A stretch of DNA of 64,000 nt from Allobosea lathyri (GCF_900108245.1 NZ_FNUY01000002.1:372001-436000); one strand, 5' to 3'; positions 44,333-54,573 are shown, counted from the first letter of the stretch. The notes: generated by a model not told the origin, from the sequence alone. Numbers and translations are program-made.

Positions 44333-45379
44333 ATGACGGTCGCCGTCACGATTGAATCCATTGAGAAGCGCTTCGACGCATTCCCTGCATTGCGTGGCGT
44401 CTCGCTCGATATCCAGCCGGGTGAGCTCGTTGCGCTGCTAGGCCCGTCAGGCTCCGGTAAAACCACTCTGCTGCGGCTGATCGCCGGGCTGGAGCAGGCT
44501 GATCACGGTCGCGTGCTGTTTGGCGATACCGACATGCGCGACCTGTCGCTACGCGACCGGCGCATCGGCTTCGTCTTCCAGCAATACGCCTTGTTCAAGA
44601 CCATGAACGTGGCGCAGAACATCGGCTTCGGCTTGAAGTCGCGGCCTCGCAACGAGCGGCCCGACAACGCCGAAATCCGCAAGCGCGTCGGCGAATTGCT
44701 CGAGCTCGTCCAGCTTCCCGGCCTTGAGAAGCGCTATCCGAGCCAGCTCTCGGGCGGCCAGCGCCAACGCGTCGCCCTGGCGCGCGCATTGGCGATCGAG
44801 CCGCGCGTGCTGCTGCTCGACGAGCCTTTCGGCGCGCTCGACGCTAAGGTTCGCAAGGACCTGCGGGCCTGGCTGCGCGATCTCCATGGCCGCACCGGGC
44901 ATACCACCGTCTTCGTCACCCATGACCAGGAAGAGGCGCTGGAACTGGCCGACCGCGTCGCCATCCTGAATGACGGCCGGATCGAGCAGGTCGGCTCGGC
45001 CGATGATGTCTACGACCATCCGGCAACCCCCTTCGTCTGCGAGTTCCTGGGCGAGGTGAACAAGCTGCCGGTCAAGGTGGTGGGCAGCCAGGCCTTCTTC
45101 GGTGACAGGCCGGTGCTCGGCGGCCTTTCGCAGAACCAGGGCGGGCAGGCCGCGCTCTATGTCCGGCCGCAGCATCTGCGCATCGTCGACGATCTGCCAA
45201 TGGCCTTGCCGGGGGTGGTCGAGCATCTGCGCCGGAATGGGCCGTTGCGGCGCGCGGAAGTCGCCGTACAGGGTCTGCCGAAGCGGCTCGATGTCGATCT
45301 GGCAAGCCAGGTCGCTCCCGCGATCGGCGAGCGCATCCGCCTGCGCATCACCCATGGCAGCCTGTTCGCGGCCGCCTGA
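44333..45379 (+). CDS. cysA: Sulfate ABC transporter ATPase CysA
   Basis: The 348-residue ATPase has Walker [11 protein letters not shown] near residue 35, the Q-loop [12 protein letters not shown], signature [15 protein letters not shown], Walker [13 protein letters not shown] and switch [11 protein letters not shown]-terminal TOBE-like regulatory segment includes [11 protein letters not shown]. The ATG at 44333 follows gaggg. It energises CysTW. Confidence 0.95.
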   Translation: MTVAVTIESIEKRFDAFPALRGVSLDIQPGELVALLGPSGSGKTTLLRLIAGLEQADHGRVLFGDTDMRDLSLRDRRIGFVFQQYALFKTMNVAQNIGFGLKSRPRNERPDNAEIRKRVGELLELVQLPGLEKRYPSQLSGGQRQRVALARALAIEPRVLLLDEPFGALDAKVRKDLRAWLRDLHGRTGHTTVFVTHDQEEALELADRVAILNDGRIEQVGSADDVYDHPATPFVCEFLGEVNKLPVKVVGSQAFFGDRPVLGGLSQNQGGQAALYVRPQHLRIVDDLPMALPGVVEHLRRNGPLRRAEVAVQGLPKRLDVDLASQVAPAIGERIRLRITHGSLFAAA

Positions 45380-45550
45380 ATCTCCTGCACCGGACGTAAT
45401 ACGATATTCGTCCCGCTACTGCAGGTCTTTGATTTGGCATCGGCTTCTTCCGAATACCGCATTCCACTTTTCGGGCCGATGCCCTAGCCTCGCATCGGAC
45501 GCAGAGAGCCCTTATCCCTATCGGCTTCGAGATTCGGACAGGAGGCGGGC

Positions 45551-45988
45551 ATGAAAGCACGCGCGAGATGGGTCGAGGGCATGGCCTTCATGGGCGAGGC
45601 CGGTAGCGGCCATGCCGTGATGATGGACGGCGCACCTGAATATGGCGGCCGCAATATCGGCATCAGGCCGATGGAGATGCTGCTGATCGGCCTCGCCGGC
45701 TGCACCGGCTTCGATGTCGTGCAGATCCTGAAGAAGGGGCGCGAGAACGTCACCGGCTGCGATGTCGAGGTCGAGGCCGAACGTGCCACGGAAGACCCGA
45801 AGGTCTTCACGAAGATCCATCTCTCCTACAAGATCAGCGGACGCGGCCTTTCGCAGGCGAAGGCGGAACGGGCCGTGACGTTGTCGAAGGAAAAATACTG
45901 TTCGGCTTCGATCATGCTCGGAGCGACGGCTGAGATGAGCTACTCGCTCGACGTGATCGACGAGACACAGAAGGTAGCGGCGGAATGA
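45551..45988 (+). CDS. OsmC-family protein
   Basis: The 145-residue protein has the OsmC fold words GSGHAVMMDGAP, GIRPMEMLLIGLAGCTGFDVVQILKK (one redox cysteine) and KYCSASIMLGATAEMSYS (second cysteine). The two cysteines allow thiol peroxidase chemistry. An aggagg ribosome site precedes the ATG, and the stop overlaps the next gene. Pairing with a sulfurtransferase fits a role in handling thiols or persulfides. Confidence 0.88.
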   Translation: MKARARWVEGMAFMGEAGSGHAVMMDGAPEYGGRNIGIRPMEMLLIGLAGCTGFDVVQILKKGRENVTGCDVEVEAERATEDPKVFTKIHLSYKISGRGLSQAKAERAVTLSKEKYCSASIMLGATAEMSYSLDVIDETQKVAAE

Positions 45989-46854
45989 GCGGAACCGAAT
46001 TCGCAGGATTGATCACGCCCGAAGCGCTCAATGCGCAACTGGGCAGCAGCAACCTCGTCGTCATCGACATCCGCTCCCCCGTGGATGGCGGCGGCAAGGC
46101 TGCCTACGAAGCCGGGCATATCCCCGGCGCCGTGCACAGCGACTATGCCGCCGATGGCTGGCGGGCCAAGGTCGGCAATGCGCCGGGCATGCTGCCGCCG
46201 CTGGATCATCTGGCGGCGCTGGCAGGCCGGCTCGGCGTCAAGCCGCATGACAATGTCGTCATCGTCCCGGCCGGCGTCAGCGCCACCGATTTTGCCGCGG
46301 CCGCCCGCGTCTACTGGACGCTGAAGCTGATCGGCCATGGTCAACAGGCCATTCTCGATGGCGGCTTCAAGGCTTGGAGGGCCGACCCCAAGCGCCCGGT
46401 CGAGACCGGTCCCTCCACGCCCAAGAGCGCCGGCCCCTATCCGGTCGTCATGCAGCAGCGCCTGCGCAGCAATACCGATGCGACGCTGGTCGCTTCGCGC
46501 AGCAAGCTCGCCACCCTGGTCGATGCTCGCGCGGCGAGCTATTTCGAGGGTCGCGAAAAATCGGCGGAAGCGGCGCGTGCTGGCCATATCCCCGGTGCCG
46601 TCTCACGCGATTATACGGACGCCTTCGACCCGGCGAACGGCGCGCTGAAGCCCGTTGGCGACCTGCAAAAGCTGTTCGGCAACGTGCCGCAGGGACCGGC
46701 GATTTCCTACTGCAACACCGGTCACACGGCGGCGTTGAACTGGTTCGTTCTGTCCGAGGTTCTCGGGCGCGACGAGGTCGCGCTCTATGATGGCTCGATG
46801 ACCGACTGGACCCAGGATCCGGAGCGACCGGTCGCGACCGCGGCGACGGCGTAG
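45985..46854 (+). CDS. sseA: Two-domain rhodanese sulfurtransferase (SseA/TST type)
   Basis: The 289-residue protein has two rhodanese domains. The N-terminal one contains VVIDIRSP and [12 protein letters not shown] and lacks a catalytic cysteine. The C-terminal one contains [27 protein letters not shown] and the active loop [10 protein letters not shown] with the catalytic Cys. The loop form is closer to thiosulfate than to mercaptopyruvate sulfurtransferases (CG[ST]GVTA), but substrate assignment is uncertain. It overlaps the OsmC gene (ATGA). Confidence 0.87.
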   Translation: MSGTEFAGLITPEALNAQLGSSNLVVIDIRSPVDGGGKAAYEAGHIPGAVHSDYAADGWRAKVGNAPGMLPPLDHLAALAGRLGVKPHDNVVIVPAGVSATDFAAAARVYWTLKLIGHGQQAILDGGFKAWRADPKRPVETGPSTPKSAGPYPVVMQQRLRSNTDATLVASRSKLATLVDARAASYFEGREKSAEAARAGHIPGAVSRDYTDAFDPANGALKPVGDLQKLFGNVPQGPAISYCNTGHTAALNWFVLSEVLGRDEVALYDGSMTDWTQDPERPVATAATA

Positions 46855-46889
46855 CAACCGCCGATTTGCAAAACAGGCTGAAACCGTTC

Positions 46890-46931
46890 AAAGGAGGCGG
46901 CGCGCGCCAGCCATGCCGCGCCGCCTCCTTT
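46890..46931. terminator. Strong hairpin after the sulfurtransferase gene
   Basis: A perfect 15-base-pair stem (AAAGGAGGCGGCGCG with CGCGCCGCCTCCTTT) encloses a 12-base loop. It ends in only three Ts, so it is a likely terminator with a weak U-tract. The left arm looks like a ribosome site and the loop contains an ATG in frame with rimO; neither is likely to be used while folded. Confidence 0.7.
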
Positions 46932-46954
46932 CAGAATTGTCGAAAAGTCAGCCG

Positions 46955-48274
46955 ATGAACGCCGTCGCGCCGAAAATCTCCTTCGTATCCCTCGGCTGCC
47001 CGAAAGCCCTGGTCGATTCCGAACGGATCATCACCTCCCTGCGCTCGGAGGGCTATGAGCTCAGCAAGAGCCATGCGGGTGCCGATCTCGTCATCGTCAA
47101 CACCTGCGGCTTCCTCGACAGCGCCAAGGCGGAATCGCTCGAGGCGATCGGCTCGGCTATGGCGGAGAACGGCAAGGTCATCGTCACCGGCTGCATGGGC
47201 GCCGAGCCCGAGCAGATCCGCGACGCCTTCCCGAATGTGCTCGCGATCACCGGCCCCCAGGCTTACGAAAGCGTCGTCTCGGCCGTGCATCAGGCGGTGC
47301 CCCCGCGGCACGACCCCTTCGTCGATCTGGTGCCGGACCATGGCATCAAGCTGACGCCGCGCCACTACGCTTACTTGAAGATTTCAGAGGGCTGCAACAA
47401 TCGCTGCACCTTCTGCATCATCCCCAAACTGCGCGGCGATCTGGTCTCGCGGCCGATCGGCGACGTGCTGCGCGAGGCCGAGAAGCTGGTGAAGGCCGGC
47501 GTCAAGGAATTGCTGGTGATCTCGCAGGACACCAGCGCTTATGGGCTCGACATCAAATACGCCCCCTCGATGTGGCAGAACCGCGAGGTCCGCACGCGCT
47601 TCTTCGAGCTCGCGCGCGAGCTCGGGCAGATGGGGATCTGGGTGCGGATGCACTATGTCTACCCCTACCCGCATGTCGACGAGGTCATTCCGCTGATGCA
47701 GGAAGGGCTGATCCTGCCCTATCTCGACATCCCCTTCCAGCACGCATCTCCCAGCGTTCTCAAGGCTATGCGCCGACCGGCTCATCAGGACCGCACGCTG
47801 GACCGCATCCGGAAATGGCGCGATATCTGCCCCGATCTCGCGATCCGCTCGACCTTCATCGTCGGCTTCCCCGGCGAGACCGAAGAGGATGTGCAGTTCC
47901 TGCTCGACTGGCTCAAGGAAGCGAAGCTCGAACGCGTCGGCTGCTTCAAATACGAGCCGGTCAAGGGCGCGACCGCCAATGATCTCGGCCTTCCCCTGAT
48001 CCCGGAGGACGAGAAAGAAGCGCGCTGGCACCGCTTCATGAAGGCGCAAGCCGAGATCAGCACGCGCATCGTCAAGAACCGCGTCGGCAAGCGCATCCAG
48101 GTCATCATCGACGAGGCCGGGCCGACCGTCGCCAAGGGGCGCTCCAAATGGGATGCGCCCGAGGTCGACGGCAATGTCTATGTCGCAAGCCGCAGGCCGC
48201 TACGGCCGGGCGACATCGTCAGCGTGAAGATCGAGCGCGCGGACGCCTATGATCTTCACGGCGTCGCCGTCTGA
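46955..48274 (+). CDS. rimO: Ribosomal protein S12 methylthiotransferase
   Basis: The 439-residue radical-SAM enzyme adds a methylthio group to Asp88/89 of ribosomal protein S12. The N-terminal UPF0004 domain has cysteines in [21 protein letters not shown] and VTGCMGAE. The radical-SAM motif is [14 protein letters not shown], and a C-terminal TRAM domain follows. The ATG at 46955 is preferred over 46913 because the latter is in the loop of a hairpin and adds residues beyond the family length. Confidence 0.95.
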   Translation: MNAVAPKISFVSLGCPKALVDSERIITSLRSEGYELSKSHAGADLVIVNTCGFLDSAKAESLEAIGSAMAENGKVIVTGCMGAEPEQIRDAFPNVLAITGPQAYESVVSAVHQAVPPRHDPFVDLVPDHGIKLTPRHYAYLKISEGCNNRCTFCIIPKLRGDLVSRPIGDVLREAEKLVKAGVKELLVISQDTSAYGLDIKYAPSMWQNREVRTRFFELARELGQMGIWVRMHYVYPYPHVDEVIPLMQEGLILPYLDIPFQHASPSVLKAMRRPAHQDRTLDRIRKWRDICPDLAIRSTFIVGFPGETEEDVQFLLDWLKEAKLERVGCFKYEPVKGATANDLGLPLIPEDEKEARWHRFMKAQAEISTRIVKNRVGKRIQVIIDEAGPTVAKGRSKWDAPEVDGNVYVASRRPLRPGDIVSVKIERADAYDLHGVAV

Positions 48275-48637
48275 TCAATTGAATTCGCAGACACGGCGGA
48301 TGATGCGACCGCTGCGGTCGCGCGCGATCCAGTAGTCCCCACCGCCGCAGCTGTCGATCAACTGGACCGCGATGCGGGCCGGAGGGCGCTGCATCGGCGG
48401 TTCGTTGCAGGCATGGGTGAGGCAGTTGGAGCCGGCGCGCCGCGGTTCGACGGCGCGCGACAGGCGAGCCCGTTCATGATCCTGAAGCCGCAGGGCGATG
48501 ATGGAGTTGTCGCCACCTCCGCCCGCTGCTCCGCCCTGACCACCTCCGCCTCCGCCTCCGCCCTGTTGGGCCAGCGCAACGGTCGAGACTGTGAGCGAAG
48601 CCAGAAGCAGTCCGGCGATGCGAAGCTTGTTTTTCAT
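48275..48637 (-). CDS. Small exported Gly-rich protein
   Basis: The 120-residue product has a signal peptide ending VALAQ, then a run of glycines (GGGGGGGGQGG) and a C-terminal domain with four cysteines (NCLTHAC, DSCGGGDYW, RRVCEF). No family was recognised. The stop codon abuts the rimO stop with no gap, so the two convergent transcripts must overlap. A gggag ribosome site supports the start. Confidence 0.7.
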   Translation of the reverse strand: MKNKLRIAGLLLASLTVSTVALAQQGGGGGGGGQGGAAGGGGDNSIIALRLQDHERARLSRAVEPRRAGSNCLTHACNEPPMQRPPARIAVQLIDSCGGGDYWIARDRSGRIIRRVCEFN

Positions 48638-48730
48638 GACCCGTCTCCCAAAAGAGCATCAGCAGGCGCTGACATCGATTGGTCGCACCGCCATGACTTT
48701 GGGTTCACGGGATCGCGAAAAAATCCGCGC

Positions 48731-49792
48731 TCAGGCCATCTGGGCGCGGCGCGGAGCGATCCGCCGTCCTAGCCACGCGCCAAAGCGCTGCGCCAGCATG
48801 GCCAATGCCAGCGCATAGCCGATGAGGGCAAACAGCCAGCTGACGGCGCTAAGGCTCAGCGCCCCCAGCACCAGCGCGCCTCGGCCCAGCACCTTCAGGA
48901 TCGCACGCGTGCTCACGCCCTTTGCGGCGCCGAGCCTTGCGGCCTTGCCGATATCGCCGGCCTCATCGGCAAGGCTCAGAACCTGCCGGAGACCGCGCTG
49001 GCCGGTGCGGGCATAGACTGCGCCGGCATCCTGGCCGATCGCGGCCAGGCGCGTCATTGCGGCCGGCTTGACGATCCCGCCTGCTGCGAGACGCGTGGCA
49101 GCAAAGTCGAATTTGGCGGCGGCTGCGAGGCTGGCATTCAATGCCGGACGATCGATCGCACCCGCCGCGACGCGGGCGACGTTTGCGGTCAAGGCCGGGG
49201 AGAGCACCTTGGCCTTGCTGGCTGCCTTGACGGCGCTGAGCCCGTTGCGAGCCGGCAAGGCGCCACCGAAACTGGCCCAGGTCGCGGCGCTGATGGCGAG
49301 GCCGGCGGCGGCTATCGCGAGAACGGTCTGGTCTGCCGTCTCGCCGCCCAGCCACTTCCGGCCCTCGACCGCAAGATCGCGCAGATCGCCGAAGCCGGTG
49401 ATGTCTCCGACCAACGCTCCCGTGAAGGCGGCGCCGCTGTCGCGGTCGCCGGCAACGAAGCCATGGCCGAAATCCTCGACGGCACGGAGAGCGGCGCCGT
49501 CATTCAGCGCCTGCAGCCGCTGCCGCTGGGCGGGCGTGACGGCCAGACCGCGCTCGGCGGCCAGAGCCATGAAACTTTCCGCGAGCTCGGGATCTCGCGC
49601 AGCAATGGCGCTATCGACCTCTGATTCGAGGCGCGTAGCCGTGAAGGCGTCGTCCAGCCGCAACTGCGACAGCGCGACCGGGTCATTTGCGGCCGCGATC
49701 AGCTGCCAATGCCGCCATGCCGGGGGAACGACCAGCGTCCCGGCGCCCGCCAATGCGAGCGCGAGCCCGACGGTCAGCGAAATCCTCTTCAT
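48731..49792 (-). CDS. Membrane protein of unknown function
   Basis: The 353-residue protein has an N-terminal helix (LTVGLALALAGAGTLVV), a central hydrophobic segment (VLAIAAAGLAISAATWASF) and a C-terminal pair of helices (ALVLGALSLSAVSWLFALIGYALALAML). A long Ala-rich helical region lies between. Similar proteins appear in rhizobial genomes without assigned function. The start at 49792 puts the first helix right after the Met; an upstream ATG at 49828 is possible. Confidence 0.65.
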   Translation of the reverse strand: MKRISLTVGLALALAGAGTLVVPPAWRHWQLIAAANDPVALSQLRLDDAFTATRLESEVDSAIAARDPELAESFMALAAERGLAVTPAQRQRLQALNDGAALRAVEDFGHGFVAGDRDSGAAFTGALVGDITGFGDLRDLAVEGRKWLGGETADQTVLAIAAAGLAISAATWASFGGALPARNGLSAVKAASKAKVLSPALTANVARVAAGAIDRPALNASLAAAAKFDFAATRLAAGGIVKPAAMTRLAAIGQDAGAVYARTGQRGLRQVLSLADEAGDIGKAARLGAAKGVSTRAILKVLGRGALVLGALSLSAVSWLFALIGYALALAMLAQRFGAWLGRRIAPRRAQMA

Positions 49793-49922
49793 GCCGACTG
49801 GACGCTCCGGAGCCAGAACCTCGCCCAATCACAACCGGGCAAGGTCTGTCCTTAAGCGATGATTTTGGCAGGATTAGCGCGGGCAGGATTGGCGCGGGTA
49901 TGAAAAACCCTCGCTACCCGCG

Positions 49923-50897
49923 TCAGGGAATCAGCACGGTCGAGCCGGTGGTGCCGCGCCCTTCCAGCGCGCGATGGGCATTGGCCGCATCCGCCAGGGC
50001 GAAGGTGGCGTTGACGGGCACCTTGACCTTGCCCGAGGCGACCGTGTCGAACAGGTTTTTGGCCATCTCGACCATGGTCGCGCGGCTGGCGATATGGGTG
50101 AACAGCGTCGGCCGGGTGACATAGAGCGAGCCCTTGGGCCCGAGCAGGCCGAGATTGAAGGGCTCGACCGGGCCCGACGCATTGCCGAAGCTCGCCAGCA
50201 CGCCGAAGGGCCTCAGACAATCGAGCGAGGGCAGGAAGGTGTCCTTGCCGACGCCGTCATAGACGACGCCGCAGAGCTTTCCGCCCGTGAGCTCCTTCAC
50301 GCGAGCCGGGAAATTCTCCTCGCGATAGAGGATGGTGTGATCGGCGCCGTGTGCCCTGGCGAGGTCCGCCTTCTCCTGCGAGCCCACCGTGCCGATCACG
50401 GTGGCGCCGAGGGCCTTGCCCCATTGGCACAGGATCAGGCCGGTACCTCCGGCTGCCGCATGAACGAGGATCGTGTCGCCCGATTTCACCTTATAGGTCC
50501 GGTGGAGCAGATATTCGGCCGTGAGCCCCTTCAGCATCATGCTGGCTGCCGCCTCGAAGGATACGGCGTCGGGCAGGGCCACGACCGAGGCAGCCGCGAC
50601 GACACGCTCCTGCGCATAGGAGCCGAGCGTCGCGACATAGGCGACGCGGTCGCCGGGCTTGAACTCGGTGACATTGGGGCCGACGGCCAGGACTTCGCCT
50701 GCGCCTTCGTTTCCGGGCACGAAAGGCATTTGCGGCACCGGATACAGCCCGGAACGGAAATAGGTATCGATGAAGTTCAGGCCGATGGCGCGGTTTTTCA
50801 CCAGCAATTCGCCCGGCCCCGGCGCGGGCAGCGTGATGTCCTCGAATTGCAGGACCTCGGGGCCGCCGATCTTGTGAATGCGAATGGCTTTGACCAT
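49923..50897 (-). CDS. NADPH:quinone oxidoreductase (zeta-crystallin type)
   Basis: The 324-residue medium-chain dehydrogenase/reductase lacks the zinc ligands, as expected for QOR. Motifs are KIGGPEVLQFED, GLNFIDTYFRSGLYP, VPGNEGAGEVLAVG, and the NADPH-binding VHAAAGGTGLILCQWGKALGA. It reduces quinones or other electrophiles. The start at 50897 gives the family N-terminus VKAIRIHKIG. It is divergent from the UbiH-like gene. Confidence 0.93.
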   Translation of the reverse strand: MVKAIRIHKIGGPEVLQFEDITLPAPGPGELLVKNRAIGLNFIDTYFRSGLYPVPQMPFVPGNEGAGEVLAVGPNVTEFKPGDRVAYVATLGSYAQERVVAAASVVALPDAVSFEAAASMMLKGLTAEYLLHRTYKVKSGDTILVHAAAGGTGLILCQWGKALGATVIGTVGSQEKADLARAHGADHTILYREENFPARVKELTGGKLCGVVYDGVGKDTFLPSLDCLRPFGVLASFGNASGPVEPFNLGLLGPKGSLYVTRPTLFTHIASRATMVEMAKNLFDTVASGKVKVPVNATFALADAANAHRALEGRGTTGSTVLIP

Positions 50898-51080
50898 GAA
50901 TCGAACTCCCAGAAATGAAGGCAGGACCATAAGGACTTGTCCGCGCATGGCGCAACGGCGCGCCTGCAACGGGGATCGGCGCCCAGCGCCGAGGTCACCA
51001 CTGTGACATCGCCACAGATCCCTTGAGCTGCGACGCGCCGGCCGATGGTCAAGCGGCTCGTCTTCGGATAGCCAGACGGC

Positions 51081-52256
51081 ATGAGCCGCAAACACGACAA
51101 TCAGGTCGATATCGCGATCGTCGGAACCGGAGCCGTCGGCCTCGCCGCCGCGCTGGCGTTGAGCGGCGACGGCAGGCGCGTTGCCGTGCTCGGCCCCCTG
51201 GCCGCCCCACGCGATGGACGCACGGTCGCCTTGCTCGATGGTTCCTGGCGGGTACTGGCCGAGCTTGGCCTGATGGAGGCTCTCTCCGACAAGGCCGCAC
51301 CGCTCGCCGTCATGCGCCTCGTCGACGATACCGGCAGCCTGTTTCGCCAGCCGCCGGTCGAATTCCGCGCCTCCGAGGTTGGACTCACCGCCTTCGGCTG
51401 GAATGTGGGGAATGCCGAGCTGACCGAGGCGCTTGCAGCGAAGGCGCAAGCGAGCGACAGGCTCAGCCTGATTCCGGGCCTGGTCTCCAGCATCGAAAGC
51501 GATGCCGCGGGCGTTACATTGGGCGGCGATGGCTTTGCGCCCTTGCACGCCCGTCTCGTCGTCGGCGCGGACGGGCGGCAATCGCGGGTCCGCACTGCCG
51601 CCGGCATTGCGGCGCGTGACTGGCGTTATCCGCAGGTGGCGCTGACGGCAATCCTCAGCCATCGCCGCGATCACAATGAGACCTCGACAGAGTTCCACAC
51701 GCGCACCGGCCCTTGCACGCTCGTCCCCCTGCCCGGCCGCCGCTCCTCTCTGGTCTGGCTGCTCGATCCCGAGGAAGCCGACCGCGTTGCAGCGCTCGAT
51801 GATGCCGCCTTCGCCCGCCGTGTCGAGGCCCAGACCCATTCGCTGCTCGGCGCGATGAATGTGGTCGGCCCGCGCGGTCGCGTGCCGATGGGCGGGCTCT
51901 CGGTCGAAAGCTTCGGCGCGAACCGCATGGCGCTGATCGGCGAAGCCGCGCATGTCTTTCCGCCGATCGGCGCGCAGGGGCTCAATCTCGGGCTTCGCGA
52001 TGTAGCGGCCTTGCGAGACGCAGTCGGCGATGCCTCCGATCCCGGCGCTGATAGCGTGATCGCAGCCTATGACCGCTCCCGACAGACCGATGTGCGCCTG
52101 CGCACGGGGGCTGTCGATGCGCTGAACCGCACGCTGCTCACGGATATGATGCCGGCCGATCTGCTGCGCGGCGCGGGGCTTCTGGCGTTGTCGCGGATCG
52201 GCCCCTTGCGCCGGCTGGTGATGCGGCAGGGATTGGCCGGCGGGACGTCCCGGTAA
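51081..52256 (+). CDS. UbiH/UbiF/Coq6-family FAD monooxygenase
   Basis: The 391-residue flavoprotein has the FAD motif IVGTGAVGLAAALAL near residue 12, the DG motif VVGADGRQSRVRTAAG and the second FAD motif MALIGEAAHVFPPIGAQGLNLGLRD. This last form is specific for ubiquinone-biosynthesis hydroxylases. It probably hydroxylates the ubiquinone ring. The ring position cannot be assigned. Confidence 0.88.
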   Translation: MSRKHDNQVDIAIVGTGAVGLAAALALSGDGRRVAVLGPLAAPRDGRTVALLDGSWRVLAELGLMEALSDKAAPLAVMRLVDDTGSLFRQPPVEFRASEVGLTAFGWNVGNAELTEALAAKAQASDRLSLIPGLVSSIESDAAGVTLGGDGFAPLHARLVVGADGRQSRVRTAAGIAARDWRYPQVALTAILSHRRDHNETSTEFHTRTGPCTLVPLPGRRSSLVWLLDPEEADRVAALDDAAFARRVEAQTHSLLGAMNVVGPRGRVPMGGLSVESFGANRMALIGEAAHVFPPIGAQGLNLGLRDVAALRDAVGDASDPGADSVIAAYDRSRQTDVRLRTGAVDALNRTLLTDMMPADLLRGAGLLALSRIGPLRRLVMRQGLAGGTSR

Positions 52257-52268
52257 ATCATCCGCCGG

Positions 52269-53402
52269 TCAGCTGCGGACCTTGGCTCCGCCGAGCAGGC
52301 TTTCCGTATCCTCGCCGCTGGCTGCGACCTTGCGGAGGGCTTGCGCCTTCTCGCGGAAAACCGGCGCGAGCGGCAGCGGCGTCGAGACCAGACGGCGGCC
52401 GCCCGGTTCCTGCGCTTGCATGTCGAGTTGACCGCGCAGGGTGAGATGCGGGTCGGCCAGCGCCTCCTCCAGCGTTCTCACCACCGTGCAGCAGCAATCG
52501 CAGGGCTCGAGATAGTCGCGCCAATGCGCGGCGGGCTCCGAGGCGATAATGGCTGCGATGCCGGCACGTGTCGCCTCCGGATCGTGACGATCGTCCCGCA
52601 ATGTCGGATCGAGCGCGATCGCCTCGCAAAACGCAGCCCAGAACTTGGGCTCCAGAGCTCCGACGGCAAGGAACCAGCCATCGGCCGTGGCATAGAGGCC
52701 GTAGCGGGGGCTGGCGCCGGTCAGCAGCCCCTCGGCGCCATCGGGGAAGCTTCCCGTCACTTGTCCTTGCGCCAGCCCGTACCAGGCGAAAGTCGGCATG
52801 GCGTCGGCCATGGCGATGTCGAGATGGCAGCCCCTGCCTGCGCGCTCACGCTGGCGCAGCGCCAGCAGGATATTGAGCACGGCCGGCATCGTGCCACCCG
52901 CGATATCGGCGACGAGCGGCGGCGGCAGCGGCGGCGGCGCAGCGCGCTTGAGGGATTGGCCGAGCAGCCCGCCGATCGCCTGATAATTGATGTCGTGCCC
53001 CGCCTCCTGCGCGCGTGGCCCGGACTGGCCATAGCCGCTGATAGAGCAATAGATCAGGCGCGGGTTGATCCGCGCCAACGCCGCGAAGCCGAAGCCGAGC
53101 CGCTCCATCACGCCGGGCCGGAACTGCTCGATCAGGATATCGGCCTTTGCGATCAGTGGCGTAAGGCGCGCGAGCGCATCTTCAGCCTTCAGGTCGATCT
53201 CGACGCTCGCCTTGCCGCGATTGAGCGCGGCGAAGGGGGCCGATGTCTCGCCGAAACGCGGCGGAAAACCGCGCATGTCCTCCCCGCCGGGCCTTTCGAC
53301 CTTGATCACCCGCGCGCCGGCTTCGGCCAGGAACAGGCTCGCCAGCGGTCCAGGCAGCAAGGTCGAGAAATCCAGAACCAGCAGATCGTCCAGCGGCAGC
53401 AT
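52269..53402 (-). CDS. CaiB/BaiF-family enzyme with alpha-methylacyl-CoA racemase motifs
   Basis: The 377-residue protein starts with the family FSTLLPGPLASLFLAEAGARVIKVERP. It contains GHDINYQAIGG, whose His corresponds to the catalytic base of bacterial alpha-methylacyl-CoA racemase, and LVADIAGGTM, whose Asp matches its partner. Both racemase residues are therefore present, although the family also includes CoA transferases. It ends with an odd CDCCC cluster. Eight bases separate it from the AEC transporter gene, so the two are co-transcribed, opposite a CoA-ester lyase. Confidence 0.82.
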   Translation of the reverse strand: MLPLDDLLVLDFSTLLPGPLASLFLAEAGARVIKVERPGGEDMRGFPPRFGETSAPFAALNRGKASVEIDLKAEDALARLTPLIAKADILIEQFRPGVMERLGFGFAALARINPRLIYCSISGYGQSGPRAQEAGHDINYQAIGGLLGQSLKRAAPPPLPPPLVADIAGGTMPAVLNILLALRQRERAGRGCHLDIAMADAMPTFAWYGLAQGQVTGSFPDGAEGLLTGASPRYGLYATADGWFLAVGALEPKFWAAFCEAIALDPTLRDDRHDPEATRAGIAAIIASEPAAHWRDYLEPCDCCCTVVRTLEEALADPHLTLRGQLDMQAQEPGGRRLVSTPLPLAPVFREKAQALRKVAASGEDTESLLGGAKVRS

Positions 53403-53410
53403 GAGCTCTC

Positions 53411-54382
53411 TCAGGGGAACAGGTCGGCCACCATCCTGCCTGTCTTCACCAGCCACAGGAAGCCCGTCAGCGTGCCCATCGAGACGATCGTGCCGACGAG
53501 GATGCAGGCCGAGGCGCGCTCGATGCCGACGCGGTACTGTGTCGAGATGACGAAGATGTTCAGCGCCGGCGGCAGCGCCGCCATGATCACGGCGGCGAAA
53601 ATCCAGTTGTCGGGCACGCCGCCGACGATCGAGAGGAAGACCCAGACCAGCAGCGGATGCAGCAGCAGCTTGATCGCCACGAGCGCCGGCACCTCGCCCG
53701 GCATCGCTTTCATCGGACGAAGCGCCACCGTGACGCCAAGCAGGAACAGCGCGCAGGGAGCGGCGGCCTGGGATAGCCACAGCGTCATCTTGTCGATCGC
53801 GGTCGGCAGTTCGAGCCGCGTATAGCTTGCGAACACGCCGGCCATGGTCGCGAGGTTGAACGGATGCGTGAGCACGCCCCAGACGACCTCGCGCGCGGTG
53901 GCGAAGATGCTCTTCTTCTCGACGCCGGCCAGCGCCATCAACAGGGGGACCAGCGAGAACAGCAGGACGCTGTCGAAGACGAAGATCAGCACGACAGGCG
54001 CGCTCGCCGCCGGCCCGAGCGCCGCCAGGATCAGCGGCGGGCCCATATAGCCGATGTTGGAATAGGAGCCGGCGACGCCCTGCATCACCGATTGGGGCAT
54101 GTCGCCCTTCGTGTACCTCATCCCCACCGCGAAGGAGAGGCAGAAGGCGCAGAATGTCGCCAGCGTCGTGCCCGCGATAAATCCCCAATTGGCGAGTTCG
54201 CTGAGTGGCTTATCGGCGATCAGCCGGTAGAACAGCGGCGGCAGTGCCACATAGATCAGGAAGAACTGCAGCCAGGAGAGCCCGCTTTCCGGCAGCTTCT
54301 TGTAACGCCCGATGGCGAAGCCGAGCAGGATCAAGCCGAAGAACGGCGCGACGAGATTGAAGATGCTGGCAAGGTCGGCCAT
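53411..54382 (-). CDS. AEC-family (auxin efflux carrier-like) membrane transporter
   Basis: The 323-residue protein has about ten hydrophobic segments. The first, [25 protein letters not shown], is family-typical, and [18 protein letters not shown] fits the crossover region. Characterised bacterial members move malate or malonate-like carboxylates. The start at 54382 gives the standard N-terminus; ATGs at 54409 and 54448 are possible. Linkage to a CoA-ester racemase-like enzyme and a lyase supports a carboxylic-acid substrate. Confidence 0.85.
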   Translation of the reverse strand: MADLASIFNLVAPFFGLILLGFAIGRYKKLPESGLSWLQFFLIYVALPPLFYRLIADKPLSELANWGFIAGTTLATFCAFCLSFAVGMRYTKGDMPQSVMQGVAGSYSNIGYMGPPLILAALGPAASAPVVLIFVFDSVLLFSLVPLLMALAGVEKKSIFATAREVVWGVLTHPFNLATMAGVFASYTRLELPTAIDKMTLWLSQAAAPCALFLLGVTVALRPMKAMPGEVPALVAIKLLLHPLLVWVFLSIVGGVPDNWIFAAVIMAALPPALNIFVISTQYRVGIERASACILVGTIVSMGTLTGFLWLVKTGRMVADLFP

Positions 54383-54522
54383 CGGCGGATCTACCTGGAG
54401 CGGGGCCATCGGCCGCGCTTGGCCGGATCGGATTGCAATCTGAGCCATCTAGCCTCTCTGCGTCGCGAGGCAAGGCCGTTGGCGCCATGGCGTCCATCTC
54501 GCAATGCCGAACAAAGGACTTG

Positions 54523-54573
54523 ATACCTAGGAATTTTAGCCCCTCATGCGATCAGGTAATTAATCCTAGGTAT
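54523..54573. promoter_or_regulatory. Paired operator-like sites in the AEC/lyase divergent region
   Basis: ATACCTAGGA (54523-54532) and its exact inverse TCCTAGGTAT (54564-54573) are centred 41 bases apart. Each is itself built around the palindrome CCTAGG, giving the consensus ATNCCTAGGNAT. The region between them is AT-rich. Both divergent transcription units could be controlled by one regulator binding both sites. No regulator gene is adjacent. Confidence 0.7.

Noticed and set aside
46913..46954. Upstream start for rimO at 46913
   Set aside because: The ATG is in the loop of a strong hairpin and would add residues beyond the usual RimO N-terminus.
49923..51953. A single 676-residue reading of the quinone oxidoreductase with a long N-terminal extension
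   Set aside because: The extension is antisense of the UbiH-like gene; the conserved domain begins at the ATG at 50897.
52269..54188. A 639-residue reading joining the CaiB/BaiF protein to sequence opposite the AEC gene
   Set aside because: The upstream half overlaps the AEC transporter in another frame and has no family character; the domain starts at 53402.
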